Positions 1-7,585 of a stretch of 15,144 nucleotides of DNA are shown in pieces; position 1 is the first letter of the stretch, and each line of letters begins with the position of its first letter. The notes under the pieces were generated by a model. It was not told where the DNA came from, searched no databases, and worked only from the letters and a program-made list of their open reading frames with translations. The DNA comes from CAYQQR01 sp964420035 (GTDB taxonomy: Bacteria; Bacteroidota; Bacteroidia; Bacteroidales; SM23-62): positions 1 to 15,144 of the forward strand of contig CAYQQR010000061.1 in NCBI GenBank assembly GCA_964420035.1. Reading direction: 5' to 3'. Position numbers and translations under genes: made by a program.

Positions 1-11
1 TTTAATTTTTC

Positions 12-43
12 TTCTCGAAGCAGAGCTTCGGGGAACTAACCCC
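12..43. repeat. Short inverted repeats at left edge
   Basis: A perfect 6-bp stem, CGAAGC at 16-21 and GCTTCG at 25-30, encloses the loop AGA. It can be extended outward to 12/34 through two wobble pairs. A second possible hairpin, GGGG at 30-33 with CCCC at 40-43, overlaps its right arm, so the two cannot fully form together. No T-run follows on the plus strand, and the minus-strand continuation is A-rich, so it does not look like an intrinsic terminator. It may be the edge of a dispersed repeat whose rest lies outside the window. Function unknown. Confidence 0.35.
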
Positions 44-87
44 ATAGAGATTAGATAAATTTATGTTTTTATCCGATGCAAGTCAAC

Positions 88-122
88 AATTATTCTCAGG
101 AAGAATAATTTAGAATTATTCC
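88..122. repeat. Overlapping inverted repeats, AATTATTC family
   Basis: Three arms follow one another: AATTATTCT at 88-96, AGAATAATT at 102-110 and AATTATTCC at 114-122. The middle arm pairs perfectly with the first (9 bp, loop 97-101) or with the third (8 bp, loop TAG at 111-113), but not with both. The same half-site recurs as a hairpin at 551-567 before the next gene. It could be a regulator binding site or a switchable RNA structure. It sits about 70 bases upstream of the start at 193. Its role is inferred only from position and symmetry. Confidence 0.4.
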
Positions 123-131
123 TTACAATCA

Positions 132-163
132 TTTAAGCATATTTGCGTTTTATTATATCGTTG
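132..163 (+). promoter_or_regulatory. Candidate promoter for the 87-aa gene
   Basis: TTTA at 132-135 and TATCGTTG at 156-163 are separated by 20 bases. Each differs by one base from the Bacteroidota-type -33 (TTTG) and -7 (TAnnTTTG) boxes. Transcription would begin near 170, giving a leader of about 20 bases before the ATG at 193. In AT-rich sequence such matches arise easily by chance, so this is weak evidence. Confidence 0.22.
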
Positions 164-192
164 AACCAAAAAAATAAGCATTCTTTCAAACT

Positions 193-456
193 ATGGATAT
201 CAAAGTGAATGGGAAGGATCTTTTCGATCTGTCAAAAGAAGAATTGATCCAGGCGGACAAAGAGATCAAGATGGCCTATTTACAGGTGGAACAGAAAGAC
301 AATAATAAATTCCGGATCGGGGACCGGGTGCGGGTCGACCAGCGCGGAGAGATCATAGAAGGCGTGGTTGAAACCATCAGCAGCAAATCACTGGGCGTAA
401 AAGTCGGTAAAAAGCAAGTGATCGTTTCTCCCCGCAAAGCAGAATTACTCTCTTAA
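193..456 (+). CDS. Small uncharacterised protein, 87 aa
   Basis: I do not recognise this protein. It starts at ATG 193 and ends at TAA. It has no signal peptide or membrane segment and is highly charged, so it is probably cytoplasmic. Residues 1-38 look helical and Lys/Glu rich. Residues about 39-80 look like a small beta-barrel: a turn, GDRVRVDQRG, leads into alternating hydrophobic strands (EGVVETIS, LGVKVGKKQVIV). This pattern recalls KOW/SH3-like or Sm-like nucleic-acid-binding folds, but that is only a fold impression. It stands alone, with 120 bases before the next gene and a non-coding leader upstream, so it is probably its own transcription unit. Smooth coding sequence and sensible composition support it as a real gene. 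The function cannot be assigned. Confidence 0.75.
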   Translation: MDIKVNGKDLFDLSKEELIQADKEIKMAYLQVEQKDNNKFRIGDRVRVDQRGEIIEGVVETISSKSLGVKVGKKQVIVSPRKAELLS

Positions 457-545
457 TACCCGGCTTCCTTCAGCCATATTATCGTGCTACGGTATTTATA
501 TTCTATCTAAACAACTCATGAATAATGAGGGTGCAGGTCATGATT

Positions 546-578
546 TTTGTATTATTCTCTGAATAATTTCTTGATTTG
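546..578 (+). promoter_or_regulatory. Candidate promoter with palindrome in its spacer
   Basis: TTTG at 546-549 and TTGATTTG at 571-578 (one mismatch to TAnnTTTG) are 21 bases apart, fitting the Bacteroidota promoter pattern. Between them lies a perfect 7-bp inverted repeat, ATTATTC-TCT-GAATAAT (551-567), which shares its half-site with the repeats at 88-122. A protein bound there would cover the promoter, so it is a candidate operator for the four-gene operon. The start at 585 is very close to the predicted transcription start, so the mRNA would be nearly leaderless. That is a reason for caution. Confidence 0.3.
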
Positions 579-584
579 CATCCT

Positions 585-1319
585 ATGGAGTTTATACAAA
601 CAGCTCTCTTTGTTGTCCCGGTTTCTTACCGGGTTGGGATTATTATTTTTCTTTGTCTTTATCTTTACAGTCATTCACTTACGGCACAAAAGGGGCCTGA
701 ACTTCGGGAAGCGATAGCTTTCCATGAGGACCTCGGTATCGAAGACCGGACTTACATTAACGGCCGGGCCTTTATTGAAACCCGAAGAGGCGTCCATGGT
801 CATCCTTTCTTTATTGACGAATCCTGGCAATCAGGCAGGGTGCAGATCAAGGGTCGTTTTTATGCTGATCTGAACCTCAGGTATGATGCTCATCTTGACC
901 AGCTGCAATACAATCATTTCTCCCATTCAGGGCCGCATATCCTGATCATCAATCCCCGGATAATCCGGTCTTTCGAACTTGACGGCCATAAATTCGTTCC
1001 CATCCGGAAACATCGGCACCTGGAGGATGGCTTTTATGAATTGGCCCATGAAGGCTCTTTGATCTTGTATATCAGCCACAGAAAATATATTCAGGAGCAG
1101 ACGGTTAATGCCGGGGGTATCTATGTGAATAAAAAACAATGGTACCTGGAGCATGAAGGCCGGGTGAACCGTATACGTTCCAGGAGAAGTATGCTGAAAG
1201 CTTTACCGGGTCATCAAAATGAAGTGAAGAAATTTATCCGGGATAATTCTATTGTCGTGAAGAATGCTACGGACAGACAGATCATCAGTATTTTAGAATA
1301 TTATGAAAGCCTTATTTAA
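585..1319 (+). CDS. Exported protein of unknown function, first gene of receptor operon
   Basis: I do not recognise a named family. I chose the ATG at 585 rather than an upstream TTG at 576, because it gives a 244-residue protein starting directly with a signal sequence. The hydrophobic stretch VGIIIFLCLYLY is followed by a likely cleavage after the ...LTAQ segment near residue 35, so the product is probably periplasmic or outer-membrane associated. The middle, with GRFYADLNLRYD and ILIINPRIIRSFELDG, reads as alternating beta strands. The C-terminal third is basic and helical, with a short KKFIRDN helix and a final EYYESL helix. The downstream receptor begins 3 bases after the stop and in the same frame, so the two are almost surely co-transcribed. 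An accessory role for the receptor is inferred from this linkage alone. Confidence 0.85.
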   Translation: MEFIQTALFVVPVSYRVGIIIFLCLYLYSHSLTAQKGPELREAIAFHEDLGIEDRTYINGRAFIETRRGVHGHPFFIDESWQSGRVQIKGRFYADLNLRYDAHLDQLQYNHFSHSGPHILIINPRIIRSFELDGHKFVPIRKHRHLEDGFYELAHEGSLILYISHRKYIQEQTVNAGGIYVNKKQWYLEHEGRVNRIRSRRSMLKALPGHQNEVKKFIRDNSIVVKNATDRQIISILEYYESLI

Positions 1320-1322
1320 TCC

Positions 1323-4085
1323 ATGAGGCGAAGAATCTGCATAGGGCTCTGCTCATTGATTTTTGGTTTCGATCTTTTCGCACAAATCGATGAATGGCCC
1401 CTGATACAGGAAAACTACGGTGGAGCACCATTTATTGAATTTGTTGCCTCCGTTGAATCAGGACATCCCGTGGAGTTCTTTTACAGGGACGGATGGGTTT
1501 CCGATCTCCATGTTGCATCCTATACCCCTCCTGCAAGGCTGGATAAAATCCTCGAAGCAAGCTTCGCAAATAAAGATATTTATTTTACTTCACTGGCCCC
1601 CGGCCAGGTTATACTCACCCGGGAGCGTTTCATCCGGGAAAGCATACCGGACAGCTATTTCAATATTGCTTCAGAGGCCGGTTTGACGCGGACCAAAGAA
1701 GAAGGGGAAGAGGAACGACCCGTAAAGAGCAATGGCAACCACCGCAGCCAGGTCATCTATATCGGTTCGCCCAACCTGGATAGCAGGGGCGGCATGGTCA
1801 CTCTTTCGGGTTATGTAAGGGAAAGCGAGACCGGCGAACCCATCGTGGGGGCGGTGGTTTATGTTGAAGATACGGAAACCGGGGTTATAACGGACCTTTC
1901 CGGCTACTACGTTCTTACGGTCCCCAAGGGCAGGCACCAGATTCGTTATCACAGTCTGGGCAGGGCCGATGTTACCATGCAGGTGGTATTGCACAGCAAT
2001 GGAAGTCTGAGCATGGAATTGAGTGAAAAGATTGCTCAACTCAGAGATGTAGTCGTGGTAGCTGATAAATACCAGAATGTTGCAGGCATGCAATTGGGTC
2101 TCGAACGGGTCGACATCAGGACCATCAAGCAATTGCCAACCAGCATGGGGGAATCTGACATTCTGAAAGCGGTCCTTTTATTGCCGGGTGTTCAGACCGT
2201 TGGTGAAGCAGCTTCCGGTTTTAACGTGCGTGGAGGGAGCACCGACCAGAACCTGATTTTGATCAATGATGCACCCATCTTCAATTCATCACACTTTTTT
2301 GGTTTTTTCTCTGCATTCAATCCCGATGTAATCAAAGAATTTGAGTTATATAAAAGTGGTATTCCAGCAGAATTCGGCGGCAGGCTTTCCTCGATCTTCG
2401 ATATAACGACCAAAAACGGGAACAGTAAGAATTTTTCCGGGGTTGGAGCCATCAGCCCGGTATCGGGTCGCCTTACCCTGGAGGGGCCCATCATTAAAAA
2501 CAAGGCAAGCTTTATCGTGGGTGGCAGGAGCACTTATTCAGACTGGCTCTTAAAGAGGATAAACAGCAAGGAACTGGAGAACAGCGATGCTTCATTCTAC
2601 GATGTCAATGCCAAATTAAGTTTCAGGCTAAACGACAACAATACCCTTGCTGCATCGGCCTATCAGAGCTCCGATTTTTTCCAGTTGCACTCGGATACCA
2701 CCTATAATTACCTGAACAGGAATGCAACCCTGAGCTGGAAACATATGTTCAGCAGCCAGTTCTTTACGGAACTGTCCGGGATATACAGCTATTATTCCTA
2801 TGATGTTACCAGCCGGTCGGATCCCGCGCGTGCATTCGATCTCAAATATGCCATTGATTACCGGCAGGCAAAAGCCGATTTTTCTTATTTTCCCGGCCAC
2901 AGGCATGAAATAACTTTTGGTGCATCCAGCATCTGGCACAAACTGGAACCCGGCACCCGGCGGCCCCGGGGAAGTGAGTCCATCATTGTACCCAGGATTC
3001 TGGCTGTGGAAAAGGCGACCGAAAATGCCGTATACCTGGGTGATGAATTTAAAGTATCCAACAGTCTGTCGATATACGGAGGATTGAGATATTCTTTCTA
3101 TTTGTTCCTGGGACCACAAACCGTATATCAATATGATGCCGGCTTACCCAAATCGGTGAACAGCATCGCAGACTCCACCGGCTATAAAAAAAATGAGCTG
3201 ATCCGGTTTTATTCAGGACCTGAATGGCGCATCCTGTTGCGATACAACCTGGATGATTTTTCTTCCCTGAAGCTCAGCTATAACCGGATGAATCAATACC
3301 TGCACATGCTGTCCAATACAACGGCCATCTCTCCCACGGATACCTGGAAGCTGTCCGACACGTACATCAGGCCACAGATTGGTGACCAGGTGGCCCTGGG
3401 ATTTTACAGGGATCTATGGAAGAGGCAGGTTGAGACTTCCGTTGAAGTATATTATAAGAATATCCGGGATATCCTGGAATATAAGGGAGGAGCAGAACTC
3501 CTTCTTAATCAAAATATTGAAACGGATGTAATCAATGCTCACGGGAGGGTCTACGGGATAGAACTGATGGTCAAGAAAAAACGGGGCAGGTATAATGGCT
3601 GGCTGAGTTATACCTATTCCCGTTCCCAGGTCAGGGCCAAGGGAAATTTTATGGAAGAAACCATCAACGGGGGTGATTGGTTCCCGGCAAATTACGATAA
3701 ACCGCATGATTTTACCATCGTAGGCAATTACAAGTTTTCCCGCCGGTTCAGTATTTCCGCCAACATTACGTACAGCACCGGAAGACCCATTACCTACCCG
3801 GTTGCAAAGTACTGTTTCAGGAGCACGGTATTATTGCATTATTCCGACAGGAATGAATACAGGATACCGGATTATTTTCGCCTGGATCTTTCCTTGAATC
3901 TTGAAGGCAACCTGAAATCCAAAAAACTGGTTCATTCATACTGGTCCCTTTCGGTCTACAACCTGACGGGCCGGGACAATACATACAGCATCTTTTTTAC
4001 AGCCGGGGACGATGTCGTAAGAGGATATAAACTTTCGGTGTTTAACAGGCCCGTCCTGACACTGAGCTATTCCTTCAAGTTCTGA
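1323..4085 (+). CDS. TonB-dependent outer-membrane receptor with STN and carboxypeptidase-regulatory domains
   Basis: This 920-residue protein is a TonB-dependent receptor that would import a ligand across the outer membrane using energy from TonB-ExbBD. In order it has: a signal peptide (1-20, ending LFA); an STN-like domain at about 30-100; a carboxypeptidase-regulatory-like beta-sandwich at about 158-232 (LSGYVRESETGEPIVGA, then DLSGYYVLTVPKG); a plug at about 265-365 (LPGVQ, GFNVRGGSTDQNLILIND, GIPAEFGGRLSSIFDI); and a beta-barrel to the end, closing on an aromatic residue (LSYSFKF). STN domains in other receptors can signal to anti-sigma factors, but no sigma or FecR-like gene lies in this window. 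The DUF4249 gene 5 bases downstream is the usual partner of this receptor subtype. The ligand cannot be told from sequence. Confidence 0.93.
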   Translation: MRRRICIGLCSLIFGFDLFAQIDEWPLIQENYGGAPFIEFVASVESGHPVEFFYRDGWVSDLHVASYTPPARLDKILEASFANKDIYFTSLAPGQVILTRERFIRESIPDSYFNIASEAGLTRTKEEGEEERPVKSNGNHRSQVIYIGSPNLDSRGGMVTLSGYVRESETGEPIVGAVVYVEDTETGVITDLSGYYVLTVPKGRHQIRYHSLGRADVTMQVVLHSNGSLSMELSEKIAQLRDVVVVADKYQNVAGMQLGLERVDIRTIKQLPTSMGESDILKAVLLLPGVQTVGEAASGFNVRGGSTDQNLILINDAPIFNSSHFFGFFSAFNPDVIKEFELYKSGIPAEFGGRLSSIFDITTKNGNSKNFSGVGAISPVSGRLTLEGPIIKNKASFIVGGRSTYSDWLLKRINSKELENSDASFYDVNAKLSFRLNDNNTLAASAYQSSDFFQLHSDTTYNYLNRNATLSWKHMFSSQFFTELSGIYSYYSYDVTSRSDPARAFDLKYAIDYRQAKADFSYFPGHRHEITFGASSIWHKLEPGTRRPRGSESIIVPRILAVEKATENAVYLGDEFKVSNSLSIYGGLRYSFYLFLGPQTVYQYDAGLPKSVNSIADSTGYKKNELIRFYSGPEWRILLRYNLDDFSSLKLSYNRMNQYLHMLSNTTAISPTDTWKLSDTYIRPQIGDQVALGFYRDLWKRQVETSVEVYYKNIRDILEYKGGAELLLNQNIETDVINAHGRVYGIELMVKKKRGRYNGWLSYTYSRSQVRAKGNFMEETINGGDWFPANYDKPHDFTIVGNYKFSRRFSISANITYSTGRPITYPVAKYCFRSTVLLHYSDRNEYRIPDYFRLDLSLNLEGNLKSKKLVHSYWSLSVYNLTGRDNTYSIFFTAGDDVVRGYKLSVFNRPVLTLSYSFKF

Positions 4086-4090
4086 GGAAA

Positions 4091-5233
4091 ATGGATCGGA
4101 GGATAACCATATGGATCATTCTTATCCTGGCAGTAGCCGGGCTGAACCGGTGCATTGAACCCTTTGAGCCGGATATTGAACGTTATGACAACCTGTTGGT
4201 GGTTGATGCAACCATAACCGACCTGGAGGAGCAATATGTGGTTTACCTGCGCAGAAGCTTTCCCTATAACGATAATGAATGGCTGCCGGAACGTGATGCG
4301 ACGGTTGCCGTTGAAGATGAAGATGGCAATAGGTATTCGTTTTACCAGGGCCGGTACAAGCGGGGTCGGTATTATTCCGGTACCGGGCAATTTGTTGGTG
4401 AAGCCGGTAAAAAATACAGAATTCATATCACTACGAAAGAGGGTAAAGAATTCCGCTCCGATTGGGAATATATGAAACCATCGCCCGGGATCAGCGACCT
4501 GTATTATGAATATGAAGAATACCTGGATGACAATAATGAGAAGGTGCAAGGCATCCGAATTTATCTGGATACAGAAGATACGGATAATGAAACCCGTTAT
4601 TACCGCTTTGAGTGGGAGGAAACCTGGGAATATACAACCCCCCTGTTGCACCCCAATAACGCTGCGATCGAGTTTTGTTACCGGGACGACTCATCCGGTT
4701 TATTGCAGCTTGCAAGGACGGATAACCTGACTTCTGACCGGCTCAACAAGCACGAGGTGGTATTTGTTTCGAACAGCACCAACCGGCTGGGAAGAACTTA
4801 CAGCATTAATGTGAAGCAATATGCACTTCACCTGGATGCCTATGAGTTTTTCGATCACGTGATCAATGTGAACCAAAATATGGGAACCCTTTTCGATCCC
4901 ATTCCGGTCTCTGTCAGGGGGAATATATCCTGTATTACCGACCCCAATGAACCGGTACTGGGTTATTTTACGGCTTCGGGCGTTTCTGAAAAACGCCTTA
5001 TGGTACATCGTGAAGATCTGCCCAAAAGTCTTTATGTGCCCAGCGGATATGAATTCTGTGAGACCATTTATGTGCAGGAACCGGAGGAATGGACGAATTA
5101 TATCGAAGAGGGTTGGATCTATTACGCGCAGTATTATGACCGGGGAATTTTAACCACCATGATGGTGAATGCTACCAGTTGTTACGATTGTACAACGCTC
5201 GGCTATACAAAAAAGCCGGATTATTGGGAATAG
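4091..5233 (+). CDS. DUF4249-family outer-membrane lipoprotein
   Basis: This 380-residue protein matches the DUF4249 pattern: an N-terminal Cys followed by EPFEPD; a first strand (NLLVVDATITD); a second strand with LRRSFP; a beta domain containing AGKKYRIHITTKEGKEF; the YYRFEWEE core; DPIPVSVRGNIS followed by VLGYFTASGVSE; and the C-terminal SCYDCTTLGYTKKPDYW signature with paired cysteines. DUF4249 proteins are encoded beside TonB receptors and are thought to act as surface ligand-binding partners, like SusD. The signal sequence ends LNRC, with Arg just before the presumed lipidated Cys21. That is unusual for a lipobox. An SD-like GAGGAAA overlaps the previous stop. The TAG stop at 5231-5233 is followed by one codon and then the in-frame ATG of the next gene. 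Confidence 0.88.
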   Translation: MDRRITIWIILILAVAGLNRCIEPFEPDIERYDNLLVVDATITDLEEQYVVYLRRSFPYNDNEWLPERDATVAVEDEDGNRYSFYQGRYKRGRYYSGTGQFVGEAGKKYRIHITTKEGKEFRSDWEYMKPSPGISDLYYEYEEYLDDNNEKVQGIRIYLDTEDTDNETRYYRFEWEETWEYTTPLLHPNNAAIEFCYRDDSSGLLQLARTDNLTSDRLNKHEVVFVSNSTNRLGRTYSINVKQYALHLDAYEFFDHVINVNQNMGTLFDPIPVSVRGNISCITDPNEPVLGYFTASGVSEKRLMVHREDLPKSLYVPSGYEFCETIYVQEPEEWTNYIEEGWIYYAQYYDRGILTTMMVNATSCYDCTTLGYTKKPDYWE

Positions 5234-5236
5234 CCA

Positions 5237-7579
5237 ATGAGAAAAAATACACGTAAGAGTCTTTTTTTGTTGTTCTGTGTACTGTGCAATTCATTTCCGC
5301 TCAGGAGCCAGCCAGAAAGCCTGCCGTATCAGGAACAGCTCTATATCCAAACCGACAGGACCTCTTATTTGTCGGGAGAAACAATATGGTTATCTGTGTT
5401 TTGCCTTGCATCGGAAGAGCAGCGGCCGAGCCAACTGAGCAAAATCGCCTGCATAGAACTCTTTAACCGGGACGGAGAAAGGGTCCGGCAGGCAGAGATA
5501 GCCCTTAGAAATGGCCGTGGAGAGGGTTACCTCCAATTACCATCGTCCATAAGAACAGGTCATTATTATTTACGCGCTTTTACCTCATGGATGAAAAATA
5601 ACGGCAACAGTTTTTTTTTCAGACAGATATTGACGGTCATCAATCCATTTACCCAGGTCCATTACGGTTCTGAATCCCTATACGATTCCTGCAGTAAACC
5701 CCTGCTCAGTTTGATTCCCGAACACGGGGGAGTGATAACCGGTCGGCCCAACAGGGTCATTGTCAGCATTAACAACCATTGCGGTTCATTCATCGATGGG
5801 GAAATCCGTTTGCTGAATGCTGATCCTGCCGTCACTGCATCCCTTCAGAAAGCAGGAACCGGTTTATATACTTTTAGCTGCATACCTCATGCAGATCGAG
5901 ATTTGACTGTGGAATGCAATGTTTCGGGAAAGATTCTTCAACAAACCCTTTACGGCCGGAATTTCAACAACAGGGCCATTGTTTTGACACAGGATGAAAG
6001 TGGTATCGGGGTTTCTGTCCTGGTAGAGCCGGGGACCGGCATATCACCGGAAAGAATGAGATTTATTTTGTTTAGCAGAAATCAGAGCCTGAGGCAACGC
6101 GAGCTTTCCTTATCAGGTGATCATGATAAGCTAATATTCATGAAGAATGAACTGCCTGAAGGGGTATTTGGTATCCTGGTGCAGGATGAGGATCAAAAAG
6201 AAATTACACGAAAATATTTCTATGAACCCCCGGGTAGTGAACTGAACATTCAGGCAACACCAAACACCCGGAAAACAGGCAAAAGAGAACGCGTTGAGCT
6301 TGAGCTCCAAACCCTGAATGCGAATAACCAGCGAATGGTTTCGGATCTATCCGTTTTGGTTTCCCCTGCAAAAATGGGTTTCGAATGGCCTCATAGCGAT
6401 ATTTTGCAATATTTTAAAGCCTGCAGTGGAGTCCCGGAAATTTTTTTTCCGGGCCGTCCGGATCAATTCTTTTCAGAGGAGAACTACAGGGAAGTCTTCT
6501 TAAGTTGGCTGGCAGCCAGGCATACCGGCATGCCCCTGGTGAAGAATTCCTCCCTGAATGTTAAATTTCCGCCCGATATATACGGTAAAATTGTAAAAGG
6601 CAGGATCGTCCGGAAAAACAACGGACAAAATCCTGTGGACGGTCGGGATATCTACCTGGCCAGGGTGGGTGCAGCTGAATTTCTTGATAAATATACCACC
6701 GGCCGGGATGGTTATTTTTATTTCAACTTGGAAGAATACCATGATCAGCAGGAACTGGTTTTCAGAGTCTTCGGAGATGACCAGGATATTATGATATTGC
6801 TGGAAGATGCCTCTTCCAATATGCCGATGGCTGCTGAAATTCCCCTTTTATACCTGGATGGGGGAGATAAGGAGTTTATAGAACGACAAATGCTGGCCCG
6901 GCAGGTTAGGGATGCCTACGGGCTGGAAAAACTGTTATTCGATTCAACAATTACCGATGATATATTTTATGACAGGGCGGATGCTCACTACCTTTTTGAC
7001 GATTACATCAAGTTGCCTGTCATGGAAGAATATTTCAGGGAGATTATCCGGGAAGTGCTCTTAACCCGTGTAAAAGGCGAACTGAAGATCAATATCCTCG
7101 ATCGGGGTACCAACCGGATCGTCGGTCCCGATCCCATCTTCCTGGTTGACGGAGTCCCGGTATTCAGTTCGCAACGCGTCCTTGATCTGAACCCACGGGA
7201 TGTCGTTTCCATAGCAGTTGTGGCTTCCAAATATTTTCTTGGAAATGTTGAGATGGACGGGATACTGGATACCCGTACCAGGAACCAGGAGCTGGCCGGG
7301 TTGGAAATTCCCGCTTCCATGCTATTTACGGAATTCACCGGTCCTGCTCCTGCAACTCAACCCTGGCAGCCCGATTACGCGAAACAGGGAACCGGTTCGA
7401 GGTTACCGGATCCCCGCTTGCTGCTTTACTGGGATCCCATGCTTCGCACAGGAAAAGACGGCAAAATAAAGATCAGCTTTTATACTTCGGATATACCCGG
7501 TGAATACAGCATTGAAATACAGGGTATAACTACTGAAGGCAGCATGGGTTCCTTAAGACTTCCCCTTGTTGTTGAATAA
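5237..7579 (+). CDS. Exported MG2 (macroglobulin-like) protein with carboxypeptidase-regulatory-like and plug-like segments
   Basis: This 780-residue protein has a signal peptide (1-24, ending LRSQ). Residues about 35-135 resemble an MG2 macroglobulin domain (LYIQTDRTSYLSGETIWLSV, later GHYYLRAFTSWM). Residues about 335-400 look like another beta-sandwich (RERVELELQTLN, then a VSPAKMG turn). Residues about 446-512 resemble a carboxypeptidase-regulatory-like domain (KIVKGRIVRK, TTGRDGYFYFNL). Residues about 633-680 resemble the end of a TonB-receptor plug (PIFLVDGVPVF, LNPRDVVSIAVV, GILDTRT) with no barrel after it. The final part (LLYWDPMLRTGKDGKIKISF, YSIEIQG) again looks macroglobulin-like. 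The thioester motif CxEQ of true alpha-2-macroglobulins is absent, so covalent protease trapping is unlikely. It starts 3 bases after the DUF4249 stop. A partner role at the receptor is inferred. Confidence 0.85.
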   Translation: MRKNTRKSLFLLFCVLCNSFPLRSQPESLPYQEQLYIQTDRTSYLSGETIWLSVFCLASEEQRPSQLSKIACIELFNRDGERVRQAEIALRNGRGEGYLQLPSSIRTGHYYLRAFTSWMKNNGNSFFFRQILTVINPFTQVHYGSESLYDSCSKPLLSLIPEHGGVITGRPNRVIVSINNHCGSFIDGEIRLLNADPAVTASLQKAGTGLYTFSCIPHADRDLTVECNVSGKILQQTLYGRNFNNRAIVLTQDESGIGVSVLVEPGTGISPERMRFILFSRNQSLRQRELSLSGDHDKLIFMKNELPEGVFGILVQDEDQKEITRKYFYEPPGSELNIQATPNTRKTGKRERVELELQTLNANNQRMVSDLSVLVSPAKMGFEWPHSDILQYFKACSGVPEIFFPGRPDQFFSEENYREVFLSWLAARHTGMPLVKNSSLNVKFPPDIYGKIVKGRIVRKNNGQNPVDGRDIYLARVGAAEFLDKYTTGRDGYFYFNLEEYHDQQELVFRVFGDDQDIMILLEDASSNMPMAAEIPLLYLDGGDKEFIERQMLARQVRDAYGLEKLLFDSTITDDIFYDRADAHYLFDDYIKLPVMEEYFREIIREVLLTRVKGELKINILDRGTNRIVGPDPIFLVDGVPVFSSQRVLDLNPRDVVSIAVVASKYFLGNVEMDGILDTRTRNQELAGLEIPASMLFTEFTGPAPATQPWQPDYAKQGTGSRLPDPRLLLYWDPMLRTGKDGKIKISFYTSDIPGEYSIEIQGITTEGSMGSLRLPLVVE

Positions 7580-7585
7580 ATAATC

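Noticed and set aside
515..529. CTCAT/ATGAG hairpin as terminator of the 87-aa gene
   Set aside because: The stem is only 5 bp and no T-run follows.
576..584. TTG at 576 as start of the first operon gene
   Set aside because: The ATG at 585 gives a cleaner signal peptide, and the TTG lies inside the candidate -7 box.
7580..7585. Bidirectional terminator between the convergent genes
   Set aside because: Only 6 bases separate the stops and no hairpin with T-run is visible around them.
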